Notes: generated by a model not told the origin, from the letters alone. Shown: positions 22,977-30,799, counted from the first letter of the stretch. The stretch is 33,217 nt of DNA from JTS-RE9 sp964649195 (GCA_964649195.1 CAZYPK010000041.1:1-33217), one strand, 5' to 3'. Translations and numbers: made by a program.

Positions 22977-23666
22977 TCAATGCGTCAGCGCGTAGGCCAG
23001 GAGGTTGACGTTGATCAGTTTTGCGTTGCGGATTTCGTTGCCGCCGCAGCAGCAGCAGTTGGGGCCGGCGTTGGCGGTGTCGTTGAGGCCGTCTTCGGTG
23101 AAGACGACGACGATCTTGCCGTCGATCTCCAGGCCGCTCAGGTAGGGCGTGGTGTTTCGCTTGGCGGTCAGTTCCTTGATCTCATAGACGGTGCGGAAGA
23201 TTTCGTGCGACATCTCCAGTTTTTTCATTTCGATGGTGGGGAAGATGGCCTTGATCTCGCGTTTGAAGCTGGCCGCCCACTCCGGGCTGGAGCAGCCGGC
23301 GGAGGCGACGAGGAAGCCGCCGCGGGTGAGGTAGTTTTTCAGGTTCTCCCGCTGGGCTTCGGTGAGCGCGAATGCGCCCTCGCCGGTCATCACCGCGAAG
23401 GGATGTTCGAAAAGCTCCGTTTCATCGGCGCGGACCGGCGCGAACTTGCCGGTGGTCCTGGTGTTGGTGTCCTTGGCGGCCTGGGTGAGAAACTCATCGG
23501 AATAGCAGACGCTTGATTTGTTGTTTGCGTAAATCAGGTTGGCGCACTTGACGACGCCTAGGCGGGTGTCGCGCGGGGCTTCGGGCTTCTTCTCCTGCGC
23601 GGAGAGAGAGGCGGCGAGCACGCCGATGGATGCGAGCAATGCGATGAAGGGGAGGATGATTTTCAT
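22977..23666 (-). CDS. DUF4159 domain secreted protein
   Basis: A 229-residue protein with a signal peptide (MKIILPFIALLASIGVLAASLSAQ). The mature part has the DUF4159 pattern: RADETELFEHPFAVMTGEGAFALTEAQRENLKNYLTRGGFLVASAG, then SHEIFRTVYEI, then DGKIVVVFTEDGLND. Near the end is an unusual Cys-rich stretch, NCCCCGGNEI, before NVNLLAYALTH. The role of the family is not known; in Planctomycetota it often accompanies secreted or membrane complexes with DUF58-type proteins, but none adjoins it here. The ATG at 23666 is used because the upstream in-frame codons (to 23783) lack a signal peptide and would bury it. A GAGG lies about 10 bases upstream. Confidence 0.82.
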   Translation of the reverse strand: MKIILPFIALLASIGVLAASLSAQEKKPEAPRDTRLGVVKCANLIYANNKSSVCYSDEFLTQAAKDTNTRTTGKFAPVRADETELFEHPFAVMTGEGAFALTEAQRENLKNYLTRGGFLVASAGCSSPEWAASFKREIKAIFPTIEMKKLEMSHEIFRTVYEIKELTAKRNTTPYLSGLEIDGKIVVVFTEDGLNDTANAGPNCCCCGGNEIRNAKLINVNLLAYALTH

Positions 23667-23916
23667 GGGGATGCCTCGTTGGGGCCATGCGTTTTTTTCA
23701 TGCCCGGTCAAATCCGGGCCTTGGGGCGTTGTTGAACGATAGGCTTGTTCGCAGCGATGAGTCTTGGAGCATTCCAGACTCAATCATAGCGGCATGTCGA
23801 TCCGAGCCGCGATGATTGGATTCGGAATGGTTGATATAGATGCTCAGATGGGACTTCTGAATAATTTCCGATATACCGTGAACCGGGGGAATCCGGGGGA
23901 ATCCGGGGGTCGCGAA

Positions 23917-23946
23917 GCCGCAAGCGGCTTGGGCGTGAGGTTATTC
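23917..23946. repeat. REP-like family C, long form, copy 2
   Basis: Starts GCCGCAAGCGGCTTGG and ends GGTTATTC; matches 13196-13225 at 27 of 30 positions. The bases just upstream complete the hairpin (GCGAAGCCGC). Confidence 0.82.
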
Positions 23947-24061
23947 AGGAATCTCGGATATGATTCAAACGGCATCCGCTGCGTTGCCGTCCCGCCTCCC
24001 CGCCATTAAATTGTCGAGCCTCGCATCGCATTCCGGTTTGCTTTTCTCGGAGGCTCGTTCC

Positions 24062-24081
24062 ATGTCCCATCTGCCCGGCAA
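24062..24081 (+). repeat. Copy of the first 20 bases of xylB
   Basis: ATGTCCCATCTGCCCGGCA matches the xylB start at 24955 (ATGTCCCATCTGCTCGGCA) at 18 of 19 positions, continuing to the next A/T. It has its own GGAGG at 24049-24053, eight bases before the ATG, whereas the real xylB start has only a weak AGGA. Confidence 0.7.
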
Positions 24082-24111
24082 CAAGCGAACCTGTTCATGG
24101 AGCGGGTGGTG

Positions 24112-24618
24112 ATGGCGGGATTGAACCCATCCAACCTCCCAGGTTCCCATCGGACGCGGGTGTTCGTTGGCGGCAGTTATGCGCAGTCACAGCGGATGCT
24201 CCTTCAGACGATCGAGACAGCAGTCGCGGGTGAGGGGTTTGATCCGATCGTCGCCGATGCTTTTGTCTTGCCTCAGCCTGACCGCGATATTCATGATGTC
24301 ACGCTTTACCTGCTGCACGCCTGCAAACTTGCCGTGTTCGAGTGTTCGACTCTGTCGGGGGCATTGATGGAGTTGGAGCGTTTGCCGGATTACGGCATAC
24401 GCAAGGCCCTGTTGCTTTATCAGAGTCAGCATCAGACGCCGTGGCCGGTGAATCCGCAGGCGTGGTACATGTCGCAGATGGTCAAGTCGATGGCCCTTGA
24501 GCATCACGATAGAATGGTGGTGAGGCCTTATTTCCGCGTGAGCCAGGCCATGCGGGAGACGCGGGCCTTCCTTCGCGCCGTTCGGAGATCGACCTATGGC
24601 AAGCTACACCATCTTTAA
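24112..24618 (+). CDS. Unknown protein with a TIR-/nucleoside-deoxyribosyltransferase-like pattern
   Basis: 168 residues. The start VFVGGSYAQSQRMLLQTIETAVAGEGFDPIVADAF, followed by HACKLAVFECSTLSGALMELERL and IRKALLLYQ, has the strand-helix order and the Ser-Gly...Met-Glu-Leu-Glu segment of TIR-like and nucleoside 2-deoxyribosyltransferase-like folds, where that glutamate is catalytic. This fold assignment is inferred from pattern only. The C-terminal part (MVKSMALEHHDRMVV...RAFLRAVRRSTYGK) is helical and basic. GGAG at 24099-24102 sits 9 bases before this ATG, which favours it over the ATG at 24097. The next gene overlaps it by 23 bases, so the two form a cassette. Function is not known; nucleotide sensing or NAD consumption in defence is one possibility. 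Confidence 0.7.
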   Translation: MAGLNPSNLPGSHRTRVFVGGSYAQSQRMLLQTIETAVAGEGFDPIVADAFVLPQPDRDIHDVTLYLLHACKLAVFECSTLSGALMELERLPDYGIRKALLLYQSQHQTPWPVNPQAWYMSQMVKSMALEHHDRMVVRPYFRVSQAMRETRAFLRAVRRSTYGKLHHL

Positions 24619-24898
24619 TGCGGGGCGCGTCTTGCAGGGTGACGCCCGGCTGGTCCTCGAATCGATCCGCCAGTTGAGCGGTGAGGACAACGATGAGATT
24701 CGCGGCATGACCATCGATGAGTATGCAGCCGCGATCATCGAGGATGCGCCTTACTTCCTCGAAACGAACCTGCTGCATTCGTTGAGCAAGGTTCCGTTCT
24801 CATCATCCTACGAGCGGGCGCTGACCTATCTGGCTCAAATGCCCACCAGTGATGTCCGTATCCTGAGCGCCAACGGTCAGACGCCCGCGGCTGGTTGA
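24596..24898 (+). CDS. Unknown small protein, partner of the gene at 24112
   Basis: 100 residues, acidic, no motif that I recognise. It starts MASYTIFNAGRVLQGDARLV and has a helical middle with MTIDEYAAAIIEDAP. GGAG at 24584-24587 with an 8-base spacer gives a good start site inside the upstream gene, and the two frames overlap by 23 bases, so the genes are very likely co-translated. It ends 56 bases before xylB. It has no signal peptide or membrane segment. It could be a regulator, effector or antitoxin of the first protein; the arrangement alone does not decide. Confidence 0.65.
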   Translation: MASYTIFNAGRVLQGDARLVLESIRQLSGEDNDEIRGMTIDEYAAAIIEDAPYFLETNLLHSLSKVPFSSSYERALTYLAQMPTSDVRILSANGQTPAAG

Positions 24899-24954
24899 TT
24901 GACAAGCGTTCCCTCACTCATTCTTCACGGGTATTTTTATTTCAGGAACCCAGC

Positions 24955-26487
24955 ATGTCCCATCTGCTCGGCATCGATATCGGCACATCCGGCACCAAGA
25001 CGCTCATCTGCGATTACCAGGGCCAGGTGCTCGCCACCGCCGTCGCCGAGCACGGCATCAGTTCGCCGCAGCCGGGCTGGAGCGAGCAGAATCCGCTTCA
25101 GTGGTGGGAGGCCACGCAGAAGGCGACCAAGGCTGTCGTCAAGAAGGCGAAGATCAAGGGCGATCAGATCACCGCCATCGGTCTTTCGGGGCAGATGCAC
25201 GGCTCGGTCTTTCTCGGTGATGATCACATTCCGCTGCGGCCCGCGCTGCTTTGGAACGATCAGCGGACACAGGCCGAGTGTGAAGAGATTGAAAGCAAAG
25301 CGGGCGGCAGGAAGAAGCTCATCAACATGGTGGGCAACCCCGCGCTCACCGGCTTCACCGCGCCGAAAATCCTCTGGGTGCGAAAGCATGAACCTGCCGT
25401 GTATGAGAAAACCAAACACATCCTGCTGCCCAAGGATTACATCCGCTTCTGCATGACCAACGAGTACGCGACGGAGGTCGGCGATGCTTCGGGCACGCTG
25501 CTGCTGGATGTGAAGAAGCGGGCATGGAATGAGAAGCTGATTTCGCTTTTGAAGATCGAGCGATCGCTGTTGCCCGCGTGCTTTGAATCGCATGTGGTCA
25601 GCGGCGTGCTAAGCCGGCAGGCGGCGAAACTTCTGGGGCTCAAGGAAAACACGCCCGTCGTCGGTGGCAGCGGCGATCAGCCTGCGGGCGCGGTGGGTAA
25701 CGGCATCGTCACTGCGGGCAACGTCAGCGCGACGCTGGGCACCAGCGGCGTGATGTTCGCCCATGCCGATGCGCCGACCTACGACCCGCAAGGACGGGTG
25801 CATACCATGTGCCATGCCGTCGAAGGCAAGTGGTGCGTCTTCGGCTGCATGCTCAGCGCGGGCGGCTCGTTCCAGTGGTTCCGCAATCACATGGCCCTGG
25901 CGGAAATCGCCGCGGCGAAAAAGAAGAAGTGCGATCCTTATGAACTGCTCATCGACGAAGCCGCCAAGGCGCCGGCCGGTAGCGATGGGCTTTACTTTCT
26001 GCCTTATCTCACCGGCGAGCGCTGCCCGCATCCGAACCCCGATGCGCGCGGCGGATGGATCGGACTCACCGCCCGCCACAACCGCGCCGCCATCATCCGC
26101 AGCCTGCTCGAAGGCGTCACCTTCGGCATGGCCGACGCTCTGCGAATCATGGAATCGATGAACATCAACATCTCCACCGTGCGCCTCTCCGGCGGCGGGG
26201 CGCGCTCCTCCTTCTGGCGGCAACTTCAAGCCGACATCTACAACAAAACCGTCGCCGTCATCAACGCCCAGGAAGGCCCGGCCTACGGCGTCGCCCTCCT
26301 CGCGGGCGTGGGCGCCGGCGTTTGGAAAGATGTCCCCCAGGCCTGCAAAGCCGCCATCCGCCAGACCGAAACGCTCAGGCCGGATCGCAAGATCGCCGCG
26401 ATGTACGGCAAGCGGCACGAGCAGTATCAGCGGCTCTATGCCGCGCTGAAGGGTGAGTTTGATCGCATGGCGACGATGGCGAAATGA
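24955..26487 (+). CDS. xylB: Xylulokinase
   Basis: A 510-residue FGGY-family kinase that phosphorylates D-xylulose for the pentose phosphate pathway. The ATP-binding start is LLGIDIGTSGTKTLI. The xylulokinase-specific SGQMHG and the WNDQRT substrate segment are present, as are VVGGSGDQPAGAVGNG, the second phosphate loop TLGTSGVMF, and RLSGGGARSSFWRQLQAD. The length fits (480-510). No xylose isomerase is nearby. The ATG at 24955 begins MSHLLGIDIG, the typical N-terminus; an upstream in-frame start at 24895 would add residues outside the family. A 20-base copy of its 5' end lies 893 bases upstream, so the small cassette may have been inserted just behind an older xylB start. Confidence 0.95.
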   Translation: MSHLLGIDIGTSGTKTLICDYQGQVLATAVAEHGISSPQPGWSEQNPLQWWEATQKATKAVVKKAKIKGDQITAIGLSGQMHGSVFLGDDHIPLRPALLWNDQRTQAECEEIESKAGGRKKLINMVGNPALTGFTAPKILWVRKHEPAVYEKTKHILLPKDYIRFCMTNEYATEVGDASGTLLLDVKKRAWNEKLISLLKIERSLLPACFESHVVSGVLSRQAAKLLGLKENTPVVGGSGDQPAGAVGNGIVTAGNVSATLGTSGVMFAHADAPTYDPQGRVHTMCHAVEGKWCVFGCMLSAGGSFQWFRNHMALAEIAAAKKKKCDPYELLIDEAAKAPAGSDGLYFLPYLTGERCPHPNPDARGGWIGLTARHNRAAIIRSLLEGVTFGMADALRIMESMNINISTVRLSGGGARSSFWRQLQADIYNKTVAVINAQEGPAYGVALLAGVGAGVWKDVPQACKAAIRQTETLRPDRKIAAMYGKRHEQYQRLYAALKGEFDRMATMAK

Positions 26488-26542
26488 CGCCATTTCTCAG
26501 GTGATTCACCCGACCGCGACGGCAGGCTTCGATCATCGCCGC

Positions 26543-26548
26543 TACAAT
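26543..26548 (+). promoter_or_regulatory. Candidate -10 box upstream of corA
   Basis: TACAAT matches TATAAT at five of six positions, 76 bases before the corA ATG. A matching -35 box is not evident. Confidence 0.3.
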
Positions 26549-26624
26549 TCTCAACGACTTGCGGTGGGTGTCTGGCCGATATCTATCAAGTCGGGTGTCT
26601 CACTCGAATCATCCCCGGTGCCTC

Positions 26625-27878
26625 ATGCAAGAAGACCTGCGCGATGACAACGAACTGGATGAGCGCCCCGTCGCCACGGCTCCGCCGCGCGACCTGCGCC
26701 CTTTCCGCGCCGGCGAGCAGGAACTGCCCGACATCAGCGATGACGAAGAGGATGATGACGCCCTCGAAGGCCTCGAATTTCCGCGCATCGTCAAGAACGA
26801 TCCCGGCTCCGCCGCGGGCATCGAGCATCAGGACCTGGCCAAGCTGCCTTCCAAGGCCGAGGGCTGCTTCGTCACCTGCATCGACTATTCCGCCGACCGC
26901 GTTCGCGTGGAGGACATCACCGACCTGGAGGATTTCATCCTTCATCATCGCCCGGAGTGGTCGCAGGTCCGCTGGGTCAATGTCGATGGCCTGGCGGACA
27001 TGACCATCATCCAGGCGCTGGCGGAAAAGTATGAGATTCACCCGCTGGCCGTGGAGGATCTGCTTCATGTGTCGCAGCGGCCCAAGGTCGATACCTACGG
27101 CGAGGATGCCGCCCACAGCCGCGGCCGCATGGTCATCATCACCCGCATGATCCAGATGATCGAAGGCCGCCTGCAAAGCGAGCAGATCACCATCGTCCTG
27201 GGTCACAACACCGTCATCACCTTCCAGGAATCGCGCGGCGATGTCTGGGACCCCATCCGCGACCGCATCAAGAAAACCGGCTCGCGCCTCCGCCTCAATG
27301 ACGCCAGCTTTCTCGCCTATTCGCTGCTCGACGCCATCGTCGATCATTGCTTTCCGATCCTCGAGGAGTTCGGCGATCATCTTGAGGAACTCGAGGAGGA
27401 AGTCTTCGAGCATCCCTCCGAGGAAATCGTGCAGGAGATTCACCGCCTCAAACGGCAACTGCTGCTGCTTCGCCGGCAGGTCTGGCCCATGCGTGAAATG
27501 ATTCACGCGCTTCAGCGCGAGACGCATCCCTGCCTCAGCGAGATGACGCGCGTCTATCTGCGCGATGTCTATGACCATGCGGTGCAGATCATCGATCTGC
27601 TGGAAACCTACCGCGAAGTGGCCGCGGGCCTGACCGAAACCTACATGGTCGCCACCAGCAACCGCATGAACGAGATCATGAAGGTGCTCACGATCATGTC
27701 CACGCTCTTCATCCCGCTGACGTTCCTCGCCGGCGTCTGGGGCATGAACTTCAAGGGCATGCCGGAGATCGAATCGGAATGGGCCTACCCCTGGTTCTAC
27801 CCCATCGGCTTCTGGACCGTCTGCATCGGCATCGCGGGCGGCCTGTTCTACTACTTCAAGAAACGCGGCTGGCTCTAA
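26625..27878 (+). CDS. corA: CorA family magnesium/cobalt transporter
   Basis: A 417-residue homopentameric ion channel. The C-terminal signature WGMNFKGMPEIE near the end of TM1 holds the essential GMN motif. The two C-terminal membrane helices are LTIMSTLFIPLTFLAGVWGMN and AYPWFYPIGFWTVCIGIAGGLFYYF, and the protein ends in the basic KKRGWL usual for CorA. The long cytoplasmic alpha/beta domain and coiled-coil willow helices (LEEFGDHLEELEEEVFEHP) are present. The N-terminus (about residues 1-60) is unusually acidic (DISDDEEDDDALEG), an extension of unknown role. The ATG at 26625 is used; an open frame upstream to 26559 has no family support. The TAA stop overlaps a REP hairpin (27877-27895). 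Confidence 0.93.
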   Translation: MQEDLRDDNELDERPVATAPPRDLRPFRAGEQELPDISDDEEDDDALEGLEFPRIVKNDPGSAAGIEHQDLAKLPSKAEGCFVTCIDYSADRVRVEDITDLEDFILHHRPEWSQVRWVNVDGLADMTIIQALAEKYEIHPLAVEDLLHVSQRPKVDTYGEDAAHSRGRMVIITRMIQMIEGRLQSEQITIVLGHNTVITFQESRGDVWDPIRDRIKKTGSRLRLNDASFLAYSLLDAIVDHCFPILEEFGDHLEELEEEVFEHPSEEIVQEIHRLKRQLLLLRRQVWPMREMIHALQRETHPCLSEMTRVYLRDVYDHAVQIIDLLETYREVAAGLTETYMVATSNRMNEIMKVLTIMSTLFIPLTFLAGVWGMNFKGMPEIESEWAYPWFYPIGFWTVCIGIAGGLFYYFKKRGWL

Positions 27879-27895
27879 GCCGCTCGCGGCTTCGC
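27877..27895. repeat. REP-like hairpin family C, copy overlapping the corA stop
   Basis: AAGCCGCTCGCGGCTTCGC, a 7-bp stem (AAGCCGC...GCGGCTT) with a short loop. It begins within the TAA stop codon of corA and may double as a terminator between corA and the convergent peptidase gene. Confidence 0.75.
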
Positions 27896-27907
27896 TCCGG
27901 TCTCCAC

Positions 27908-27940
27908 GTTTCACTCCCGTTTCACTCCCGCTTCACTCCC
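27908..27940. repeat. 11-bp tandem repeat overlapping the peptidase stop
   Basis: Three copies of G(T/C)TTCACTCCC (11 bases each) followed by a partial fourth. The stop codon of the minus-strand peptidase (27933-27935) and its last residues (PEKRE) are encoded by the repeat edge. Confidence 0.8.
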
Positions 27941-29981
27941 GCTTCTCCGGCCTCTTGAGCCGCCACTTCTCATCAAAAAACCCCGCCACCACCACCTTCC
28001 CAGGCCACACCGCATTCGGCGGCGTGCGCAGATCAACCACCGCCCAGTCCGGCAGCATCGGCACCTGCCTCGCATTGTTCAGATACGCATAATCGCGGAA
28101 CGTGAAGCTGCTGTTGAGCACCACGTACCGTCTGGGATTCAGCGGATTCGGCGAAATCGAAATCAGCGCATGATTCTTCGTGTCAAAGCTCGGATCGCCG
28201 GGCGATATCGCATCATCGCCCCACTCAATCGGCAGTTTGTTTGCGATCTTCTTCATCACCGCGTTGCTCTGCGGATCACCCCAGAGGATGAGATTCGCCC
28301 CGGCAATGTCCGCATCGGTGATCGCCGTGTCATCCTTCACGCGGGCCTCACCTCGGAAGTGCCGACGCCAGTGCTCGATGGCGCGTTCGAGTTCCGCCTT
28401 GCTCCACTGATCGACGAGTTCGTGGTGCGCCTTGCCGGTGGGGCGGACGAAGATGAACGCATCCATGAAGGCGTCATCGATGGGTCCTTGGAGGCCGTGG
28501 CGCTTGTAGGTGGAGAGCAGTTCGTCCGGGCGTGTTCCTTCCTTCCACTGGCCGCTTTTCCAGTCAAAGTGCGCTCGCAACTTCCATGAACCATCGGAGC
28601 CGGGCTGGGCCGCATCGAAGGCGCTGGTTGCCTGGGTAATGCCTGAGATTCGCACGCGCGGCTTGTAGGCCGGTTTGTTGGAGAAGTAACCGGCGGGCAC
28701 ATCGAGCGTGAAATCGGAAACATTCTCGACATGGACGGAAACTTCCGTTCGCGCAAGCTTCACATGGATCGTCGCAGGCTCCCAGTGCTCGATCATGCCG
28801 TCGATCTGCACCCAGTGCATCCGGTTGTATCGCAGGGTGTATGTTTTGAGCCAGACTTCATCGGGCGTCGCGGATCGTCCCTTTTTTGCGAGGCTGGCCA
28901 TCCGTTTTTCAATCTCGGCTTTCGAGTCGGGATGAAGTTTGTGCGCCGTCTTTGGCCCGATGATATGCGTCAGCGTGATGCCTTCTTCGAGCATCGCGGC
29001 AGCCATGATGTCCGCCGCCTGCTTTTGCAGATCGATCCCGCCTGAGTAGGCGATGGTGGGCAGTTGGCGGAGGTTCCGGGCGTAATCCGTGCAGTCGTAA
29101 AGACGCCAAAGTTTTTTCTCCCACCAGGTCGGCGCCAGCGTCTCGCCCTGGAAGGTCCTGAGAAACTCCGGCGTCTCGCTGAACCCCGCGCCGGGATTGG
29201 CGGCGAACCAGCGGTCGGTGTAATGCACCGCAAACTGCCACGCTGCCGCACCGCCCATCGAGAAGCCGCGCACGCTGATGCGGTCCTCATCGATGCGGTA
29301 CTGCTTCCGCACCGCATCGAGCGCTTCAAGCGTGTCGATCTCCCCGGCAAACTTGTTCGCGTTGCAATACCGGCCATACGGATGAAGCACGATCGTATCG
29401 ACCGGTGCATACTCGCCGATGCTGCTGCGCCGCTGCTGCATGAAGTTGAGTTCGCTGAGCGTCTCGCCGCGCCCGTGGAACCAGATGTCACAGCGGATGC
29501 GCGGCCCCTTGTTGCTGTAGGACCTGGGAATCACCAGGCCGTAAGGCTGCACCGAGCCGTCGATCTTCGAGATGTAGCCGCGCACCACCAGCCCGGTCTG
29601 CGATGGCCACGCCGGCTGGCCCTGTTCGAGTTGCGATGCCCGCTCCATGCCTTCCTTGATCAGCGCGTAGGCAACGGGAATTTCCTTCGCATCAAAAAAC
29701 TCCTGATATTTCAGGGCATCGTGCGCTGCCTTGTGATAGATGAGTACATCCGGGAAGAGCTCGCGGGTCAGCGGATCATTCTTCTTACGCAGCTTGTCAA
29801 TGACCGCCGCGAACTCGCCCAGTTGCCGCTCCAGTTTCTCCCGCTCCGCCGGTGGCACATCGATGCCCGGCTTGGGAATCCGGCGGACATTCTCAGGAAT
29901 GTTGTCCGCAGGACCATCAGCCCGGACCGTGATCAGGGACAAGAGCAATGTGAAACAGAACGTGAAAGGGAGGTATCGCAT
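27933..29981 (-). CDS. Secreted alpha/beta-hydrolase (prolyl-oligopeptidase-like) protein
   Basis: 682 residues. A signal peptide, MRYLPFTFCFTLLLSLITVRADG, opens the protein. A helical segment of about 60 residues (PPAEREKLERQLGEFAAVIDKLRKKND) follows, then the hydrolase domain. The nucleophile elbow is GFSMGGAAAW with Ser241. IDTLEALDAVRKQYRIDEDRISV precedes it, and a GPKTAHKLHPDSKAEI segment could supply the histidine. The C-terminal half continues with a beta-rich domain of unknown role. Similar proteins are common and mostly uncharacterised in Planctomycetota; peptidase or carbohydrate-esterase activity are both possible. The upstream in-frame extension (to 30098) is rejected, since it runs into a 30-bp terminal repeat at 30045-30074. 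The start ATG is at 29981. Confidence 0.85.
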   Translation of the reverse strand: MRYLPFTFCFTLLLSLITVRADGPADNIPENVRRIPKPGIDVPPAEREKLERQLGEFAAVIDKLRKKNDPLTRELFPDVLIYHKAAHDALKYQEFFDAKEIPVAYALIKEGMERASQLEQGQPAWPSQTGLVVRGYISKIDGSVQPYGLVIPRSYSNKGPRIRCDIWFHGRGETLSELNFMQQRRSSIGEYAPVDTIVLHPYGRYCNANKFAGEIDTLEALDAVRKQYRIDEDRISVRGFSMGGAAAWQFAVHYTDRWFAANPGAGFSETPEFLRTFQGETLAPTWWEKKLWRLYDCTDYARNLRQLPTIAYSGGIDLQKQAADIMAAAMLEEGITLTHIIGPKTAHKLHPDSKAEIEKRMASLAKKGRSATPDEVWLKTYTLRYNRMHWVQIDGMIEHWEPATIHVKLARTEVSVHVENVSDFTLDVPAGYFSNKPAYKPRVRISGITQATSAFDAAQPGSDGSWKLRAHFDWKSGQWKEGTRPDELLSTYKRHGLQGPIDDAFMDAFIFVRPTGKAHHELVDQWSKAELERAIEHWRRHFRGEARVKDDTAITDADIAGANLILWGDPQSNAVMKKIANKLPIEWGDDAISPGDPSFDTKNHALISISPNPLNPRRYVVLNSSFTFRDYAYLNNARQVPMLPDWAVVDLRTPPNAVWPGKVVVAGFFDEKWRLKRPEKRE

Positions 29982-30287
29982 GGCAACACTCGAATGGGAT
30001 GCGTAATGGACCATCACCAGAGTAGCAACCTGAGTTCGGGACAAGAGCCGCGACTCAACGAGTCGCGGACGTGAGCGGCCTTCAGGGTGGTCAAGCACAC
30101 CTTCGGCAGCAGAACTCGAACATGACAGGCATCACACTTCGCAATCGGGAGATAACCGGGAGACAACCGGAGGGGACAACCGCGCGACGGACACTGACCA
30201 TCCACTGCGCGAAGGACGCCCCTTGAGGCCGTTCACGTCCGCGACTCGTTGAGTCGCGGCTCGGATGATTCCGGAGGCCGCCAGCCC
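29982..30287. other. 306-bp gap between the peptidase and ridA
   Basis: Occupied mainly by the 218-bp inverted-repeat element at 30045-30262. I see no gene or RNA in it. About 60 bases lie between the element and the peptidase start and 25 bases between it and the ridA stop. Confidence 0.7.
30045..30262. mobile_element. MITE-like element with 30-bp perfect terminal inverted repeats
   Basis: The arms 30045-30074 and 30233-30262 are exact reverse complements. Each arm is itself a hairpin (stem CCGCGACTC...GAGTCGCGG, loop AAC or GTT). The 158 bases between the arms hold no gene. It resembles a paired-hairpin REP module (BIME-like) or a non-autonomous element. No target-site duplication is clear. 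Confidence 0.82.
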
Positions 30288-30746
30288 TCACCGCACCTGA
30301 ACCGTCATCTCCACCTCCACCGTCGCCCCCAGCGGCAGCACGTTCACCCCCACTGCGGCGCGGGCGTGTCTGCCCGCCTCGCCGAAGAGTTCGCCCAGCA
30401 GTTCGCTGGCGCCGTTGGCCACCTGCGGCTGAGCGGTGAAGTCGCTCGCGCTGGCAACGAACGCGCCGATGCGGACGATGCGGACCACGCGCGACCAGTC
30501 GCCTTCGATCTGATCGCCCAGCACCGCCAGCGCGTTGAGAATGCACTGCCGCGCCGCCAGCTTCGCATCCTCCACGCTCACCGTGGGAACCGGTCCCGTC
30601 GCCAGCAGCTTGCCATCCTTGAACGGCAACTGCCCGCTGATGAAAATCAGATCGCCCGCGCGCACCGCAGGCACATACGCCGCGACCGGCTTGGGGGCGG
30701 CGGGCAGCACAAGATTCAGTTCAAGAAGTTTGGCGTGAATGTCCAT
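30288..30746 (-). CDS. RidA/YjgF family reactive imine deaminase-like protein
   Basis: 152 residues. RidA proteins hydrolyse reactive enamine/imine intermediates of PLP enzymes; other subgroups have unclear roles. The family pattern is seen in AGDLIFISGQLPFKDGKL near 30-47, AARQCILNALAVLGD at about 65-79, the RVVRIVRIGAFVASA strand, and the C-terminal LGATVEVEMTVQVR with its conserved G-x-x-V-E-V-E. The residue that binds the substrate carboxylate in RidA (an Arg before the last strand) lies in the segment GRHARAAVGVNVLPLG. No Shine-Dalgarno precedes the ATG; a TACATT box ends 6 bases upstream, so the mRNA may be leaderless. Subgroup within the family is not resolved. Confidence 0.88.
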   Translation of the reverse strand: MDIHAKLLELNLVLPAAPKPVAAYVPAVRAGDLIFISGQLPFKDGKLLATGPVPTVSVEDAKLAARQCILNALAVLGDQIEGDWSRVVRIVRIGAFVASASDFTAQPQVANGASELLGELFGEAGRHARAAVGVNVLPLGATVEVEMTVQVR

Positions 30747-30752
30747 GCGGAG

Positions 30753-30758
30753 AATGTA
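30753..30758 (-). promoter_or_regulatory. Candidate extended -10 box for leaderless ridA
   Basis: Minus-strand TACATT preceded by TGA (TGN extended form), ending 6 bases before the ATG at 30746. Confidence 0.3.
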
Positions 30759-30774
30759 TCACACGCCGATCCAT

Positions 30775-30796
30775 TTGGCCGTTCGCCTTGGCGAGC
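30775..30796. repeat. REP-like hairpin family B, copy 3
   Basis: TTGGCCGTTCGCCTTGGCGA followed by GCG. A diverged copy of the family B hairpin, abutting the larger family D palindrome that starts at 30800. Confidence 0.75.
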
Positions 30797-30799
30797 GAA

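Larger units (their letters stand above)
23667..24111. other. 445-bp gap with repeats and an xylB-like start
   Basis: No gene is supported here. It contains a 10-bp CCGGGGGAAT tandem (about 2.7 copies, 23883-23909), a long-form family C repeat (23917-23946), and a second copy of the first 20 bases of xylB at 24062-24081, preceded by a good GGAGG site. The 24062 frame stops after 16 codons. Confidence 0.7.

Noticed and set aside
21732..23516. A 594-codon plus-strand frame
   Set aside because: Opposite the transglutaminase-like and DUF4159 genes, both with recognisable motifs.
24062..24111. A leader-peptide gene at the xylB-like start
   Set aside because: The frame ends after 16 codons with no regulatory codon run or attenuator; a duplicated 5' end is a simpler explanation.
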